This document shows, piece after piece, positions 1 to 9,663 of a stretch of DNA of 64,000 nucleotides. Source of the DNA: Vibrio sinensis (lineage in GTDB: Bacteria > Pseudomonadota > Gammaproteobacteria > Enterobacterales > Vibrionaceae). Numbering within the stretch: position 1 is the first letter of the stretch; each line of letters opens with the position of its first letter. The notes under the pieces are model-generated. The model did not search any database. It saw only the letters and a program-made list of their open reading frames with translations, and was not told the origin of the DNA. The translations under genes were made by a program, and so were the position numbers. The DNA is taken from positions 203,404 through 267,403 of the forward strand of contig NZ_QVMU01000003.1 of the NCBI RefSeq assembly GCF_003605645.1, given 5' to 3'.

Positions 1-1
1 G

Positions 2-304
2 GACAAAAAACCAACCGCAGTTTTCTGTTTTAATGACACAATGGCACTTGGTTTGATGAGTCGATTACAGCAAAAAGGTCTGCGCGTTCCTGAAGATATC
101 TCTGTCATTGGTTACGACAACATTGAGCTTGCGGAATATTTCTCTCCGCCACTGACTACTGTTCACCAACCTAAGCGTCGTGTTGGTAAAAACGCGTTCG
201 AAATTCTACTTGAACGCATCAAAGATAAAGAGCACGACAAACGAATCTTTGAAATGCATCCAGAAATTGTAGAACGCAACACTGTAAAAAACCTTAATAA
301 ATAG
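2..304 (+). CDS. purR: HTH-type purine repressor PurR, C-terminal fragment
   Basis: Last 100 residues of a LacI-family regulator whose start lies before the window; the reading frame is open from base 2. The segment with [16 protein letters not shown], the VIGYDN turn, [12 protein letters not shown] and the ending [12 protein letters not shown] matches the effector-binding and dimerisation core of PurR and is very close to vibrio PurR as I remember it. PurR bound to hypoxanthine or guanine represses purine synthesis genes. The DNA-binding domain is not visible. A hairpin-like sequence follows the stop but has no clear U-tract. The family is certain and the PurR assignment strong; CytR is less likely because of the [13 protein letters not shown] segment. 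Confidence 0.88.
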   Translation, partial: DKKPTAVFCFNDTMALGLMSRLQQKGLRVPEDISVIGYDNIELAEYFSPPLTTVHQPKRRVGKNAFEILLERIKDKEHDKRIFEMHPEIVERNTVKNLNK

Positions 305-446
305 TAAGTTAACCATAGCAAGTCAGTAAAAAAAGCTGGCTTGCAGCACAGTTTAACGTTAAATTCCTGAAGCAAGATCACACTTTTGAAGTGTGGTAGT
401 GATGCTAAGTCCTCAATTTAATTTAATCTTTAATTGAGCGAATTAA

Positions 447-540
447 GCCACGCACAGGGCAAACCATTCTGAAAAGGTGGGACGCAAAGCTACCGGTCTA
501 AACAATATTTTTATTGCATGACAGCGGGGTTGCCGATGGC
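447..540 (+). promoter_or_regulatory. GEMM-I cyclic di-GMP riboswitch upstream of tfoY
   Basis: The conserved GEMM-I core is present: CACGCACAGGGCAAACCA (449-466), a short hairpin with a GAAA loop (471-474), the GGGACGCAAAGC block (479-490), the CUAAAC receptor segment (498-503), a small AU-rich hairpin and AGCGGGGUUGCCGAUGGC (523-540). GCCA (447-450) can pair with UGGC (537-540), and GGCAA (458-462) with UUGCC (530-534). It closely resembles the Vc2 aptamer of V. cholerae, which also precedes tfoY. It should bind c-di-GMP and control expression of the gene that starts about 258 bases downstream. Confidence 0.95.
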
Positions 541-797
541 AAAATGCAAACAAGGCTGAACATCAGTTTTACCTGCTGACGTATTAACATTGTACTTGGC
601 TATAACTATTTTTAATCGACCAAAATGATCGATTTTAGATATCTTAGTGCCATAATTCTCAAGAGTAAGAGTCATCAACCTCTTACTCTCAAGATTGTGC
701 AAAGACTGATCTCTGCAGGTATTAAAAATGCTGCATTAGTTGCTATTCTCTCGGACCTGATTTGGTGGCGTATACATATACACCGAGAAAGTACTGC
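541..797 (+). other. tfoY leader between riboswitch and start codon
   Basis: About 257 non-coding bases separate the aptamer from the tfoY start. They hold a near-palindrome around the arms AATCGA and TCGATT (about 613-635) and a perfect 10-bp inverted repeat (662-671 with 680-689). No classical terminator U-run follows either hairpin. Small ORFs crossing here do not look like proteins. The expression platform, internal promoters or both probably lie in this segment. Confidence 0.6.
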
Positions 798-1391
798 ATG
801 GACAAACCAATTTTAAAAGATTCAATGCGACTATTCGAGCCGCTAGGCCGAATCAAATCTCGTTCTATGTTTGGTGGATTCGGGATTTTTGCAAACGACA
901 CTATGTTTGCTCTTATAGTCAATAACAAGCTACATATTCGAGCTGATGATTCTTCAGCTTCGGAATTTAAACTTCATGGATTGGAACCTTATATATACAA
1001 AAAAAGGGGCTTCCCTGTCGTTACTAAATATTTTGCGATCCCGGAGCTGTGGTTACCTGACTCTGAGAAAGTTTTGTCTGTCGCAAAAAATGCGTTAGAC
1101 AACGCGCACAAAGAGAAGTCTACTCAAGCTAACGCTCGTCCAGATCGTATTAAAGATCTCCCTAACCTGAGATTAGGTACTGAACGCATGCTTAAAAAAG
1201 CGGGCATAGAGTCGGTTGAGCATTTAGAAACGAAAGGCTCTGTGGGCGCTTTTAAAGCTATCCAAGCTACTCATACTGCTGATGTAAGCATTGAATTACT
1301 TTGGGCTCTTGAGGGCGCAATTAACGGTACCCATTGGTCTGTTATCCCACAGACAAGGCGTGAGGAGCTAATGGCTCACTTAGCCAATTAG
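798..1391 (+). CDS. tfoY: TfoX/Sxy-family regulator TfoY
   Basis: 197-residue protein with the TfoX N-terminal domain ([20 protein letters not shown], residues about 16-100) and the TfoX C-terminal helix-hairpin-like domain ([20 protein letters not shown] onward). Sxy/TfoX proteins act with CRP in competence. The vibrio paralogue TfoY instead promotes a motile, defensive state including type VI secretion. The ATG at 798 is chosen because a GAGAAAG ribosome site lies just upstream and the protein then starts [10 protein letters not shown]; an in-frame start at 762 has no such support. The c-di-GMP riboswitch upstream and purR on the other side reproduce the V. cholerae tfoY locus, which separates it from tfoX. 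Confidence 0.93.
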   Translation: MDKPILKDSMRLFEPLGRIKSRSMFGGFGIFANDTMFALIVNNKLHIRADDSSASEFKLHGLEPYIYKKRGFPVVTKYFAIPELWLPDSEKVLSVAKNALDNAHKEKSTQANARPDRIKDLPNLRLGTERMLKKAGIESVEHLETKGSVGAFKAIQATHTADVSIELLWALEGAINGTHWSVIPQTRREELMAHLAN

Positions 1392-1459
1392 ATACCCCCC
1401 ACTCACCTCAAGCGACTTTGTATCTCGAAGACCTTTAGTTGTAAGAAACCAAAAATTAT

Positions 1460-1494
1460 AAAACCCAACGGTTAATTTCATCGTTGGGTTTTTT
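1460..1494 (+). terminator. Rho-independent terminator after tfoY
   Basis: The inverted repeat AAAACCCAACG / CGTTGGGTTTT has an 11-base loop and ends in a run of six T. It lies 69 bases after the tfoY stop. Confidence 0.88.
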
Positions 1495-1580
1495 ATTTGA
1501 AAGTAATTCCCTGTTACCCTGTTCTTATCCTCTATACGACTTCGCAGCGAACCGTCATGCGGTATTTGGAGACTCACTTT

Positions 1581-2276
1581 ATGAATAAGAAAATTATCCT
1601 TGGTGTATTACTTGTTGGTTTAATTATCTTTCTGGGTATTAACTTTGGTCATTACCTCACGCTTAGTAACGCAAAACTTCAGCATGCTGCGTTGCTCAGT
1701 TACATAGATGAACATTTTCTCATCTCTGCTGTGATTTACTTTTTCGCCTATCTCGCGATTACCGCTTTTTCCATACCAGGAGCAGCTGTCGTCACACTAC
1801 TTGGCGCAGCATTGTTCGGTTTTTGGGTCAGCTTGGTTCTTGTCTCATTCGCCAGCACACTTGGTGCAACCTTAGCTTTTCTGAGTAGTCGATTCTTATT
1901 GCGAGATTGGGTCCAGGCAAAATTTGGTGACAAACTCTCCACCATTAACTCAGGTGTAGAAAGAGACGGCGCATTTTATCTTTTCTCCTTACGCCTAATT
2001 CCTGTATTTCCATTTTTCTTGATCAATTTATTAATGGGCTTAACCCCAATCACAGCGGCTCGATTCTACCTTATCAGTCAAATCGGCATGCTTCCTGGGA
2101 CCGCTGTATATTTAAATGCAGGGACACAACTAGCTCAAATTGACAGTCTATCTGGAATTGTGTCACCGATGGTTTTGGCCTCATTTGCAATATTAGGTCT
2201 GTTCCCGATTGTCGCTAAATGGATTATGAACAAAATTAAACCGTCACCAGACGTGAATGGAGATTCGCTATCTTGA
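1581..2276 (+). CDS. TVP38/TMEM64-family (DedA-like) inner-membrane protein
   Basis: 231-residue hydrophobic protein with about five or six membrane segments. The SNARE-associated/VTT domain is recognised by the glycine-rich FSIPGAAVVTLLGAALFGFW segment, the arginine-containing SLRLIPVFPFFLIN segment and the late GMLPGTAVYLNAG motif. Relatives (DedA, TMEM41B, VMP1) are linked to lipid transport or scrambling and to proton-motive-force-dependent tolerance; the substrate of this one is unknown. The ATG at 1581 follows GGAG at 1568-1571 with good spacing; the longer in-frame ORF from 1497 overlaps the terminator region. The next gene starts inside its stop codon, so the two are co-translated. 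Confidence 0.85.
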   Translation: MNKKIILGVLLVGLIIFLGINFGHYLTLSNAKLQHAALLSYIDEHFLISAVIYFFAYLAITAFSIPGAAVVTLLGAALFGFWVSLVLVSFASTLGATLAFLSSRFLLRDWVQAKFGDKLSTINSGVERDGAFYLFSLRLIPVFPFFLINLLMGLTPITAARFYLISQIGMLPGTAVYLNAGTQLAQIDSLSGIVSPMVLASFAILGLFPIVAKWIMNKIKPSPDVNGDSLS

Positions 2277-2578
2277 AGATATATTCCGCGGCAAACCCAC
2301 CAGAAGCTCATATCGTCTGTGAGCTTCTTAAATCGCACCAGATTGACTGCGAGGTTCGAGGTGAGGGATTGTTTGGGTTACAGGGAGAATTGCCGTTTGG
2401 AGAAGATAGCGAGCCTTATGTGTGGCTCTATAACCAGAGCAAACAATATGAAGCGCTAAATTTAATAAAGGAATTTACTTTTCCTATCCAATCAGGGAAA
2501 GAATGGGTCTGCCAGCAATGCGGTGAGACCATTGAGCCTCAATTTGCTCTTTGCTGGCAATGCGGAACCCAAAGTTAA
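2273..2578 (+). CDS. DUF2007 domain protein with C-terminal zinc ribbon
   Basis: 101 residues. The N-terminal two thirds (IYSAANPPEAHIVCELLKSHQIDCEVRGEGLFGLQGELP) is the DUF2007 putative signal-transducing fold, related to PII-like ferredoxin folds. The last 25 residues carry CQQCG and CWQCG, a four-cysteine zinc ribbon. The start is TTG at 2273, overlapping the stop of the upstream membrane protein, with GGAG at 2259-2262. The 3' end overlaps the end of the opposite-strand hydrolase by four bases. The function is unknown; translational coupling suggests a link to the membrane protein. Confidence 0.8.
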   Translation: MKIYSAANPPEAHIVCELLKSHQIDCEVRGEGLFGLQGELPFGEDSEPYVWLYNQSKQYEALNLIKEFTFPIQSGKEWVCQQCGETIEPQFALCWQCGTQS

Positions 2579-3375
2579 GCGTAGATATGTTGACGAATGA
2601 ATGCGATTGAATGTTTATTAAACTCTTCTGGGCATTCAATATTGCAGACATGACCACAGTTTTCGATTTCTAGTAAACGGCTTTGTCGATGAACTGCCAC
2701 CATTTCTTTAACGGGTTGTATGAACATATAGTCTCGTTCACCCATCAAGTACAACGTTGGAATTGGCAATTCTTTATCTTTAAAATAACGCATCAATGGA
2801 TTCACTTCAGAAGCCAGAATAAACCAACGCTTAAACTCTTTCTGACATAGCTTTTTCGCTTCACGAATGAACAGATGTCGGGACTGTTTTTGCGTTCTTT
2901 GTGGCATCACAATGTAAGCAAACAAACGATAAAGCCACATGTACGGCAATACATGTTTAAACAGGTTGCCTACTTTCACTAATACTTGAGAACGTGTATT
3001 TAAGCGCGTAACCGCCCCACCCAATACCATCGATTTAACCCGATCAGAGGCCAGTTCAGCAATATTGCGTACGATGATCGTCCCAAGCGACATACCCACG
3101 AAATGTGCGGCTTGAATTTTCAGATGATCCAGCACAACGAGAATATCGAGAGTCACTTCTTTAAACGTATAGCGGTTAGTCATCAACTGTTTAAGCAACT
3201 GATTTGATTTTCCATGACCACGTAAATCGACAAGCAATACGTTAAAATGTTCTTTATAGGCTTTTATTTGTTTAAACCAAATAGAGGAGCTTCCCCCAGC
3301 ACCATGCACAAACACAACCCACTCTTTGCTTGTGGCATGTTGATAGGTTTTATGAAAAAGCAAAGTATCGTTCAT
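2575..3375 (-). CDS. Alpha/beta-fold hydrolase
   Basis: 266 residues with an alpha/beta hydrolase layout: oxyanion segment VFVHGAGGSS (22-31), LVDLRGHGKS (48-57), nucleophile elbow GMSLG with Ser96, a late acid in GERDYMF and the catalytic His in NCGHVCNIECPEEF. A cap-like insertion covers residues about 125-195. The substrate cannot be read from the sequence; esterase, lipase-like or small-molecule hydrolase are all open. Monocistronic, convergent with the DUF2007 gene. Confidence 0.82.
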   Translation of the reverse strand: MNDTLLFHKTYQHATSKEWVVFVHGAGGSSSIWFKQIKAYKEHFNVLLVDLRGHGKSNQLLKQLMTNRYTFKEVTLDILVVLDHLKIQAAHFVGMSLGTIIVRNIAELASDRVKSMVLGGAVTRLNTRSQVLVKVGNLFKHVLPYMWLYRLFAYIVMPQRTQKQSRHLFIREAKKLCQKEFKRWFILASEVNPLMRYFKDKELPIPTLYLMGERDYMFIQPVKEMVAVHRQSRLLEIENCGHVCNIECPEEFNKHSIAFIRQHIYA

Positions 3376-3494
3376 AACGAATCAGTCGACATATAGAAAC
3401 TTTCGAAGAGGTGCAGACTAGCACACTCTGAAATTTGATGTGCTGCTTGAGAAGACAAATTGTAGTGTACGGTAGACAAAAAAATGTAAATATA

Positions 3495-3520
3495 ATTAAA
3501 AAAGACGCCCGAAGGCGTCT
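3495..3520 (-). terminator. Terminator of glgCA
   Basis: Read on the minus strand, AGACGCC and GGCGTCT enclose a TTCG tetraloop and are followed by a run of T. It lies 13 bases beyond the glgA stop. Confidence 0.88.
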
Positions 3521-3533
3521 ATCTGTTCACATC

Positions 3534-4994
3534 CTATGCATCTAATGCGGCGTAATACAAAGAGAGATACTCTTGCGCCGCGGTGCTCCAAGAGAAGTTC
3601 TGTTGCATCGCAAAGAGCTTGAGTCGCTCAATTTCTTCTGGGTATTGTAAATACAGCAATAACGACCGCTGCATCACGAGCAAAAGAGCATAAGGTTCTG
3701 GCTCATGGAAAATGAATCCCGTCGCTAAATCAGAGTTGGTATCATAATCCACCACACTATCTTTCAAACCACCTACAGCTCTCACGATAGGTAATGTTCC
3801 ATAGGCCATACTATAGATTTGGTTTAGCCCACATGGTTCAAATTCTGACGGCATTAAAAAGAAGTCGGAACCTGCTTCCACCAAGTGCGCTAAATCATTG
3901 TCATAAGCTTCAAGAAATGCAAATTTGTGCGGAAATTGGGACGCTATGACGCGTAACTGCGAAGCCAGCGATGGGTCGCCAGTTCCAACAATAACGATTT
4001 GAACATCATGCTTCAAAAAATCCGCCAAAATAGGCAACAAGTAGTGGATGCCTTTTTGATTCGTTAAGCGACATACCATGCCATACATGGCAGTATCCTT
4101 AACTTCTAGCCCCGCTCTCTCTTGCAATGCACGCTTACATGCTTGCTTGCCCTCTTGCATACTTTTCGCTTCAGCTTTGTATGTCTGAGGCAAAGAAAGA
4201 TCCGTCGTCGGGTTCCAAGATGAATAATCGCATCCGTTCAAAATACCGACTAGATCGTGCGCTCGCTGGGAAAAATATTTCCCCATTCCATGACTGCCCA
4301 GCTCCGTTGTAAGCTCCTGCGCATAGGTAGGACTCACAGCGTTAATTTTACTGGCATTCATGACGCCCGCCTTCAGCATGGTGACATGAGACGGACTCAC
4401 CGCTGCATCAGGAACATAATATGAATGAAACTCTGGTAACGATTGAACTTCATCGTAGCTAAATAAGCCTTTGAATACCGCATTATGAATAGATAGCACA
4501 CTTTTCATCCCTTGATAAAAAGCATGTTCACCATAACGATGATTCAACAAAAATGGGATAAACCCCGTATGCCAATCATTCGCATGAACTATCTGAGGCT
4601 GGAAACCAAGTTTCGGCAACATATCCAAGCTTGCAGCACTAAAAAACGAAAAACGAGCGCCATTATCTGCATACGCTACGTTGTTTTCAGCATACATTTC
4701 AGAACGGTCAAAAAATTGAGCACATTCAATTGCATAAACAGTCACTCCAACAACACTAAGCTCTCGCACTTGGTATTCAGTATGAGGCCAATGCTCAAGA
4801 GTGGTCGATAAAACCACCGTCGCTTGTTCAATACCCGCTATTTTGCTGTAAGCAGGCATTGCAATACGAACATCTTGATTCAAACCGAGCAGCGCTTTCG
4901 GTAATGCTTGCGCCACATCTGCCAAACCACCGCTCTTGATTAATCCCTCGACTTCCGATGCCACAAAGAGAATCGACAAATCTTTAGTAACCAA
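3534..4994 (-). CDS. glgA: Glycogen synthase (ADP-glucose dependent)
   Basis: 486 residues, GT5 family, GT-B fold. It adds glucose from ADP-glucose to the growing alpha-1,4-glucan. Visible motifs are KSGGLADVAQALPK near the N-terminus (ADP-glucose binding), HANDWHTGFIP, the start of the C-terminal domain at VCRLTNQKGIHYL, and the EPCGLNQIYSMAYGT donor-site motif. I chose the TTG at 4994: AGGAG lies six bases upstream, and the protein then aligns with family N-termini (VTKDLSILFVASE). The longer ORF to 5039 adds unconserved residues. It overlaps the end of glgC by 11 bases, so the genes form one operon. Confidence 0.95.
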   Translation of the reverse strand: MVTKDLSILFVASEVEGLIKSGGLADVAQALPKALLGLNQDVRIAMPAYSKIAGIEQATVVLSTTLEHWPHTEYQVRELSVVGVTVYAIECAQFFDRSEMYAENNVAYADNGARFSFFSAASLDMLPKLGFQPQIVHANDWHTGFIPFLLNHRYGEHAFYQGMKSVLSIHNAVFKGLFSYDEVQSLPEFHSYYVPDAAVSPSHVTMLKAGVMNASKINAVSPTYAQELTTELGSHGMGKYFSQRAHDLVGILNGCDYSSWNPTTDLSLPQTYKAEAKSMQEGKQACKRALQERAGLEVKDTAMYGMVCRLTNQKGIHYLLPILADFLKHDVQIVIVGTGDPSLASQLRVIASQFPHKFAFLEAYDNDLAHLVEAGSDFFLMPSEFEPCGLNQIYSMAYGTLPIVRAVGGLKDSVVDYDTNSDLATGFIFHEPEPYALLLVMQRSLLLYLQYPEEIERLKLFAMQQNFSWSTAAQEYLSLYYAALDA

Positions 4995-6201
4995 CTTTTG
5001 CTCCTTTCGGAATAACAACAATACCATCGTCTGAAACATGGTACTTCTTACGATCTTCTTGTAGGTTTACACCAATTTGAGTGCCCGGTGCAATATCGGC
5101 ATCTTTATCAATGATGACTCTGCGTAATACACAACCATCACCGACTTTAACGTCACCGAGTAAAATACTCTCACTAATGTCACAAGCAGAAGCGATATTG
5201 CTGCGGAATCCCAATACCGATTTCTCAATACGAGATCCACGAACGAAACTGCCATTACATACTAAACTGTCGATAATTTGAACTCGCCCGTTAGATGAAT
5301 CAGTAAAGGTCGCGGGTGGTAAAGGTGGGTAATACGTATGTAGAGGCCATTTGCGGTTATAGAGCGAAAACGGTGCATCTTCAGCAAGAAGATCCATATG
5401 AGCTTGCCAGTACGCATCGATCGTACCAACATCTCTCCAATAAACCTCTTCTCTCTCTCCAGTAATGCGGTTGGTACTAAAGTCATAGACAAACACATCA
5501 CCACGAGGGAACATTTTTGGAATGATATCTTTTCCGAAGTCATGAGAAGATTCTTCGTTATCGGAATCTTCTATCAATTCCGAGAACAGCGCTGACGCTT
5601 CAAACACGTAGTTACCCATTGAAACAAGAGCAAAATTCGGGTCACCTGGGATTGATTTCGGATTCGCTGGTTTTTCTTCAAAACCGATCATTCGACCGTC
5701 CGCATCGACTTCAATCACGCCAAACTCTGACGCTTCAGACAAAGGCATACGCAATGCAGATACCGTCAATGAGGCTTCTTTATCTTTGTGAAAATCAAGC
5801 ATCTGCTTGATGTCCATTTTATAGATGTGATCAGAACCAAAAATACACACATGTTCCGGCTCAGATAACTGCATAAAGCGAAGATTTTGGTAAATAGCAT
5901 CAGCGGTACCTTCATACCAACGCTTACCTGTGCGCATCTGTGCTGGAATAGGATCAATAAACCGATCGGTAATACCATTTATATTCCAACCTTTTTTGAG
6001 ATGGTGGAATAACGATTGTGATTTAAATTGAGTGAGAACGTAGATTCTCATTAGGTCGGCATTAACAAAATTGTTTAACGCGAAGTCAATAAGCCTATAA
6101 CTCCCGCCAAAGGGAACGGATGGTTTGCTTCGAGACTCAGTTAGAGGTCTCAATCGAGAACCTTCCCCACCAGCAAGAATCATTCCTAAAACACCAGCCA
6201 T
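4984..6201 (-). CDS. glgC: Glucose-1-phosphate adenylyltransferase
   Basis: 405 residues. Makes ADP-glucose from glucose-1-phosphate and ATP, the committed step of glycogen synthesis. The N-terminal nucleotidyltransferase motif GMILAGGEGSRLRPLT (residues 6-21), the sugar-binding FEEKP segment and the C-terminal left-handed beta-helix repeats (SVLGFRSNIASACDISESILLGDVKVGDGCVLRRVIID) are complete. In relatives the enzyme is a tetramer under allosteric control by glycolytic intermediates. First gene of glgC-glgA, with about 490 non-coding bases upstream. Confidence 0.96.
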   Translation of the reverse strand: MAGVLGMILAGGEGSRLRPLTESRSKPSVPFGGSYRLIDFALNNFVNADLMRIYVLTQFKSQSLFHHLKKGWNINGITDRFIDPIPAQMRTGKRWYEGTADAIYQNLRFMQLSEPEHVCIFGSDHIYKMDIKQMLDFHKDKEASLTVSALRMPLSEASEFGVIEVDADGRMIGFEEKPANPKSIPGDPNFALVSMGNYVFEASALFSELIEDSDNEESSHDFGKDIIPKMFPRGDVFVYDFSTNRITGEREEVYWRDVGTIDAYWQAHMDLLAEDAPFSLYNRKWPLHTYYPPLPPATFTDSSNGRVQIIDSLVCNGSFVRGSRIEKSVLGFRSNIASACDISESILLGDVKVGDGCVLRRVIIDKDADIAPGTQIGVNLQEDRKKYHVSDDGIVVIPKGAKVGY

Positions 6202-6651
6202 TAATTTTCTCCATTATATTTTTGTCGTTGATAAGTCATTGCAACTCACCATTATCTTTATTCGTTAGCCGAATCCTGTGCTAACGCCGATGACCAATGC
6301 TTCAAACTGAAGCTCCCCCGATCATCTTTCGCTCCCTGCTATTATTGTAAATATATGCAAGTCGCTGCTGGTAAACTATCGTATCCATCCCAGATTACAA
6401 TTTAAAATATGCTATACCATCAAACGGACATGAGTTACTTTTCAACGCCCTGACCTAGCTCACACTACCGCAATCTAACAACACGAAGAATTAACAAACA
6501 CAGAACATTATTGCGACTAAAGTCGTGTTGTTGATTGTTTCACAATCATAATTTAGATCGATTTCATTTTTATGACTCATAAGGTAGTCATGTAGCGACA
6601 AATCTGATTACCTCACCGCAACATAAAAACGCTTCCATATCTCCTAGAAAC
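6202..6651. other. Non-coding region upstream of glgC
   Basis: No convincing gene in about 450 bases. It must contain the glgC promoter. The only site I can name is a CRP-like sequence at 6449-6464. Confidence 0.55.
6449..6464. promoter_or_regulatory. Possible CRP site upstream of glgC
   Basis: CCTGACCTAGCTCACA matches TGTGA-N6-TCACA at eight of ten defined positions, and the centre resembles the ideal CTAG core. It lies about 250 bases before glgC. cAMP-CRP stimulates glgCA in E. coli; here this is inference from one motif. Confidence 0.35.
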
Positions 6652-6681
6652 AAAAAAAGCAGCGAAATCGCTGCTTTTTTG
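6652..6681 (-). terminator. Terminator of topA
   Basis: GCAGCG / CGCTGC hairpin with a four-base loop, flanked by A- and T-runs, so it can work on both strands. On the minus strand it ends topA, whose stop is at 6697. Confidence 0.9.
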
Positions 6682-6696
6682 GTAACTTACAATCCA

Positions 6697-9324
6697 CTAT
6701 TTCGCAGATTTTTTACGCTTATCTGTAATTTCCCACTTACCATCGACAAACAACGCGGTATAACCCGTTGGCTTTCCATCGACTTCAGAGCGAACATAAT
6801 TTTCTTTTGACTTACGACTAAAGCGAACCACCATAGGCAGACCATCTGGGTCGTGCTGTGGGGCATCAGTCAAATAGAAAAACTTCGGTGAAATACGGTC
6901 TTTAAAACGTACCAGTTCTTCAACTAAAGGCGCTCGTGTTTCACGCGATTTAGGGAAAGTACTTGCAGCTAAGAATAGACCCGATGCACCATCACGTAAT
7001 ACAAAGTAAGCTTCAGATTTTTCACACGGTAATTCTGGTAGATGAACCGGCTCTTCTTTTGGAGGAGCGACTTCGCCATTTTTTAGAATCTTACGAGTGT
7101 TCTTACATGTTTCGCTAGTGCAATCCATGTATTTACCAAAGCGACCATTTTTCAAAACCATGTCTGACCCACATTTGTCACACTCGACAACTGGACCGTC
7201 ATAGCCTTTTACTTTGTACTCACCAAATTCGACTACGTAACCTTCACAGTTAGGGTTGTTACCACATACGTGAAGTTTGCGTTTATCATCGATTAGGTAC
7301 GCGTCCATCGCTGTTTCACAGATAGGACAACGTTTCTTCGCTCGTAATGCTGCAGTCTCAACGTCTTCTTCAAGAACATTGATGATGCCTTCTTCATCAC
7401 CTAGGTTAATCGTGGTCTTGCAACGCTCTTTTGGTGGCAGAGCATAACCCGAACATCCTAAAAATACGCCAGTTGATGCGGTACGGATCCCCATATGACG
7501 TGAACAAGTCGGACACTCAATATCGGTATATACGATATGATTTGGCTTCATTCCGCCCAAGTCTTCTTCTTGCTCAGCCGTTTCAAGATCTGTCGTGAAA
7601 TCAGCAAAGAAATTATCCAATACCGATTTCCAATTCGCATCACCAACCGCAACTTGGTCAAGCTTCGCTTCCATACGAGCCGTAAAGTCATAGTTCATCA
7701 AGTCATTGAAGCTACCATCGAGACGATCCGTCACAATTTCGCCCATCTTTTCTGCATAGAAACGACGTTGCTCAACTTTTACATAACCACGATCTTGGAT
7801 AGTTGAAATGATCGAAGCGTACGTAGACGGACGACCAATTCCGCGTTTTTCCAATTCTTTAACCAACGCAGCTTCTGTGAAGCGTGCCGGTGGCTTAGTG
7901 AAATGCTGTTTAGGATCCAATTCTACCAAATCAATTTTATCGCCAACTTGAACCGCTGGCAGAATTTGGTCTTCATTTTTACCCATCGGACGTTGAACAC
8001 GAGTCCAACCGTCAAATTTCAAGATTCGGCCTTTCGCTTTTAGCGTATATTCCGCCGCTTTCACGCTTACCGTAGTTGAGTCGTATTGCGCTGCTGTCAT
8101 TTGACAAGCCACAAATTGATTCCAAATTAATGAATACAATTTATGAGCATCAGCTTCCATACTTTGCAGATCATCCGCTTTTACTGCCACGTCAGAAGGA
8201 CGAATTGCTTCGTGCGCTTCTTGAGCACCTTCTTTGCTACCGTAAAAAACTGGTTTTTCTGGCAAGTAAGCTTCGCCAAACTCTGAACCAATATAGCCGC
8301 GTAACGCCTCTACAGCCTCTGAACTCAAGTTGGTCGAATCAGTACGCATGTAAGTGATGTAACCCGCCTCATACAAGCGCTGAGCAAGCATCATGGTCTT
8401 TTTCACACCATAGCCTAAGCGTGTACTTGCTGCTTGTTGCAACGTGGAAGTAATAAACGGAGCAGATGGCTTACTTGATGTTGGGCGATCTTCACGTTTA
8501 CATACTTCATAGCTCGCTTTCTCTAGAGCTGCGAGTGCGACTTGAGTTTCAGCCTCATTAACAGGTTTAAAAGCAACACCTTGTTTCTGTGCTACTTGCA
8601 AACGGAAATCAATGTTGCTTGGTGTCTTCGTATTTGCGTGGATATCCCAGAATTCTTCAGGGATAAAAGCTTTGATTTCGCGCTCACGCTCAACAAGTAG
8701 CTTCACCGCTACTGATTGAACACGTCCAGCTGATAAGCCTCTCGCGACTTTTTTCCACAACAATGGCGAAACCATAAAGCCAACGACACGGTCCATAAAA
8801 CGACGTGCTTGCTGGGCATTAACGCCATCCATGCTCAACTCACCAGGGTTTTGGAAAGCTTGCTGGATTGCATTTTTGGTAATTTCATTAAACACAACGC
8901 GTTTGTATCGCTCTTCATCGCCGCCGATGATCTCACGAAGGTGCCAAGCGATGGCTTCTCCTTCGCGGTCCAAATCGGTTGCGAGATAAACGTGGTCTGC
9001 GTCTTCTGCCAATTTTTGCAGTTCTGCCACGACTTTTTCTTTGCCAGGCAGAATTTGGTAGTTCGCCTCCCAGCCGTGGTAAGGATCGATACCCATTTTT
9101 TTGATTAGCGCTTTACGATCTTTTTCTTTCTTGATACGTGCTTTTTCTTCTGCGCTTAAATCTTTGGTAGATACCGCTGCCGCTTTTTGGCCTGTGCTTT
9201 GGCCTGCCGTAGGCAGATCACGCACGTGGCCGACACTGGACTTAACAATAAAGTCCTTGCCCAAATATTTATTGATGGTCTTGGCCTTGGCTGGCGACTC
9301 CACAATAACGAGTGACTTACCCAT
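6697..9324 (-). CDS. topA: DNA topoisomerase I (type IA)
   Basis: 875 residues, full length for the gammaproteobacterial enzyme. It relaxes negative supercoils through a 5'-phosphotyrosine intermediate. The Toprim domain starts at [15 protein letters not shown] and contains the acidic [11 protein letters not shown] motif. The catalytic tyrosine is Tyr325 in YITYMRTDS. The C-terminus has three four-cysteine zinc elements (CPTC...CKTT, CPIC...NCEG, CDKC...CKN) and a basic end. Neighbours yciN and aroA are in the usual region, but a Qnr-family gene sits directly upstream on the same strand. Confidence 0.97.
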   Translation of the reverse strand: MGKSLVIVESPAKAKTINKYLGKDFIVKSSVGHVRDLPTAGQSTGQKAAAVSTKDLSAEEKARIKKEKDRKALIKKMGIDPYHGWEANYQILPGKEKVVAELQKLAEDADHVYLATDLDREGEAIAWHLREIIGGDEERYKRVVFNEITKNAIQQAFQNPGELSMDGVNAQQARRFMDRVVGFMVSPLLWKKVARGLSAGRVQSVAVKLLVEREREIKAFIPEEFWDIHANTKTPSNIDFRLQVAQKQGVAFKPVNEAETQVALAALEKASYEVCKREDRPTSSKPSAPFITSTLQQAASTRLGYGVKKTMMLAQRLYEAGYITYMRTDSTNLSSEAVEALRGYIGSEFGEAYLPEKPVFYGSKEGAQEAHEAIRPSDVAVKADDLQSMEADAHKLYSLIWNQFVACQMTAAQYDSTTVSVKAAEYTLKAKGRILKFDGWTRVQRPMGKNEDQILPAVQVGDKIDLVELDPKQHFTKPPARFTEAALVKELEKRGIGRPSTYASIISTIQDRGYVKVEQRRFYAEKMGEIVTDRLDGSFNDLMNYDFTARMEAKLDQVAVGDANWKSVLDNFFADFTTDLETAEQEEDLGGMKPNHIVYTDIECPTCSRHMGIRTASTGVFLGCSGYALPPKERCKTTINLGDEEGIINVLEEDVETAALRAKKRCPICETAMDAYLIDDKRKLHVCGNNPNCEGYVVEFGEYKVKGYDGPVVECDKCGSDMVLKNGRFGKYMDCTSETCKNTRKILKNGEVAPPKEEPVHLPELPCEKSEAYFVLRDGASGLFLAASTFPKSRETRAPLVEELVRFKDRISPKFFYLTDAPQHDPDGLPMVVRFSRKSKENYVRSEVDGKPTGYTALFVDGKWEITDKRKKSAK

Positions 9325-9663
9325 AGTTGACTCAAATGTCCTTTAATCGCTGTTGCGCACTTATAGCACGACATACTTAAAATATTGCTTCTTTTTTTAC
9401 TATCGAGGCAGATTACAAGAAGATCAATATCTTTTTTTAAATTAACTTTTGACTGGTCGACAATTCATCAATTCATGAAGGGCCACATACTAAACGCCGT
9501 AATCGTTGATCTGCCAGAAAACTAAGCAGTTTTATGTAGCCGGTCACAAAACACTTTCAATAGCGCCGTTCTGCAACTCAACAAAAAATGAAATGTCGAA
9601 AACTGTTGCTCGTTCTTTGAAACAGCAGGATAAACCTCAGCCACTTCAAAATCATCGGGCTCA
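9325..9663. other. Non-coding region between the Qnr gene and topA
   Basis: About 340 bases with no supported gene. The topA promoter should lie here. I see no clear terminator after the Qnr gene and no LexA-type CTGT-N8-ACAG site, so read-through from the Qnr gene into topA cannot be excluded. Confidence 0.5.

Noticed and set aside
319..345. Terminator after purR
   Set aside because: CAAGTCAG / CTGGCTTG can pair but the loop is A-rich and no T-run follows; too weak to annotate.
625..816. 63-codon plus-strand ORF in the tfoY leader
   Set aside because: No ribosome site, overlaps the tfoY start in another frame, and composition follows the leader hairpins and is not protein-like.
5262..5543. 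Minus-strand ORFs inside glgC in another frame
   Set aside because: Overlap a strongly conserved enzyme on the same strand and have no independent support.
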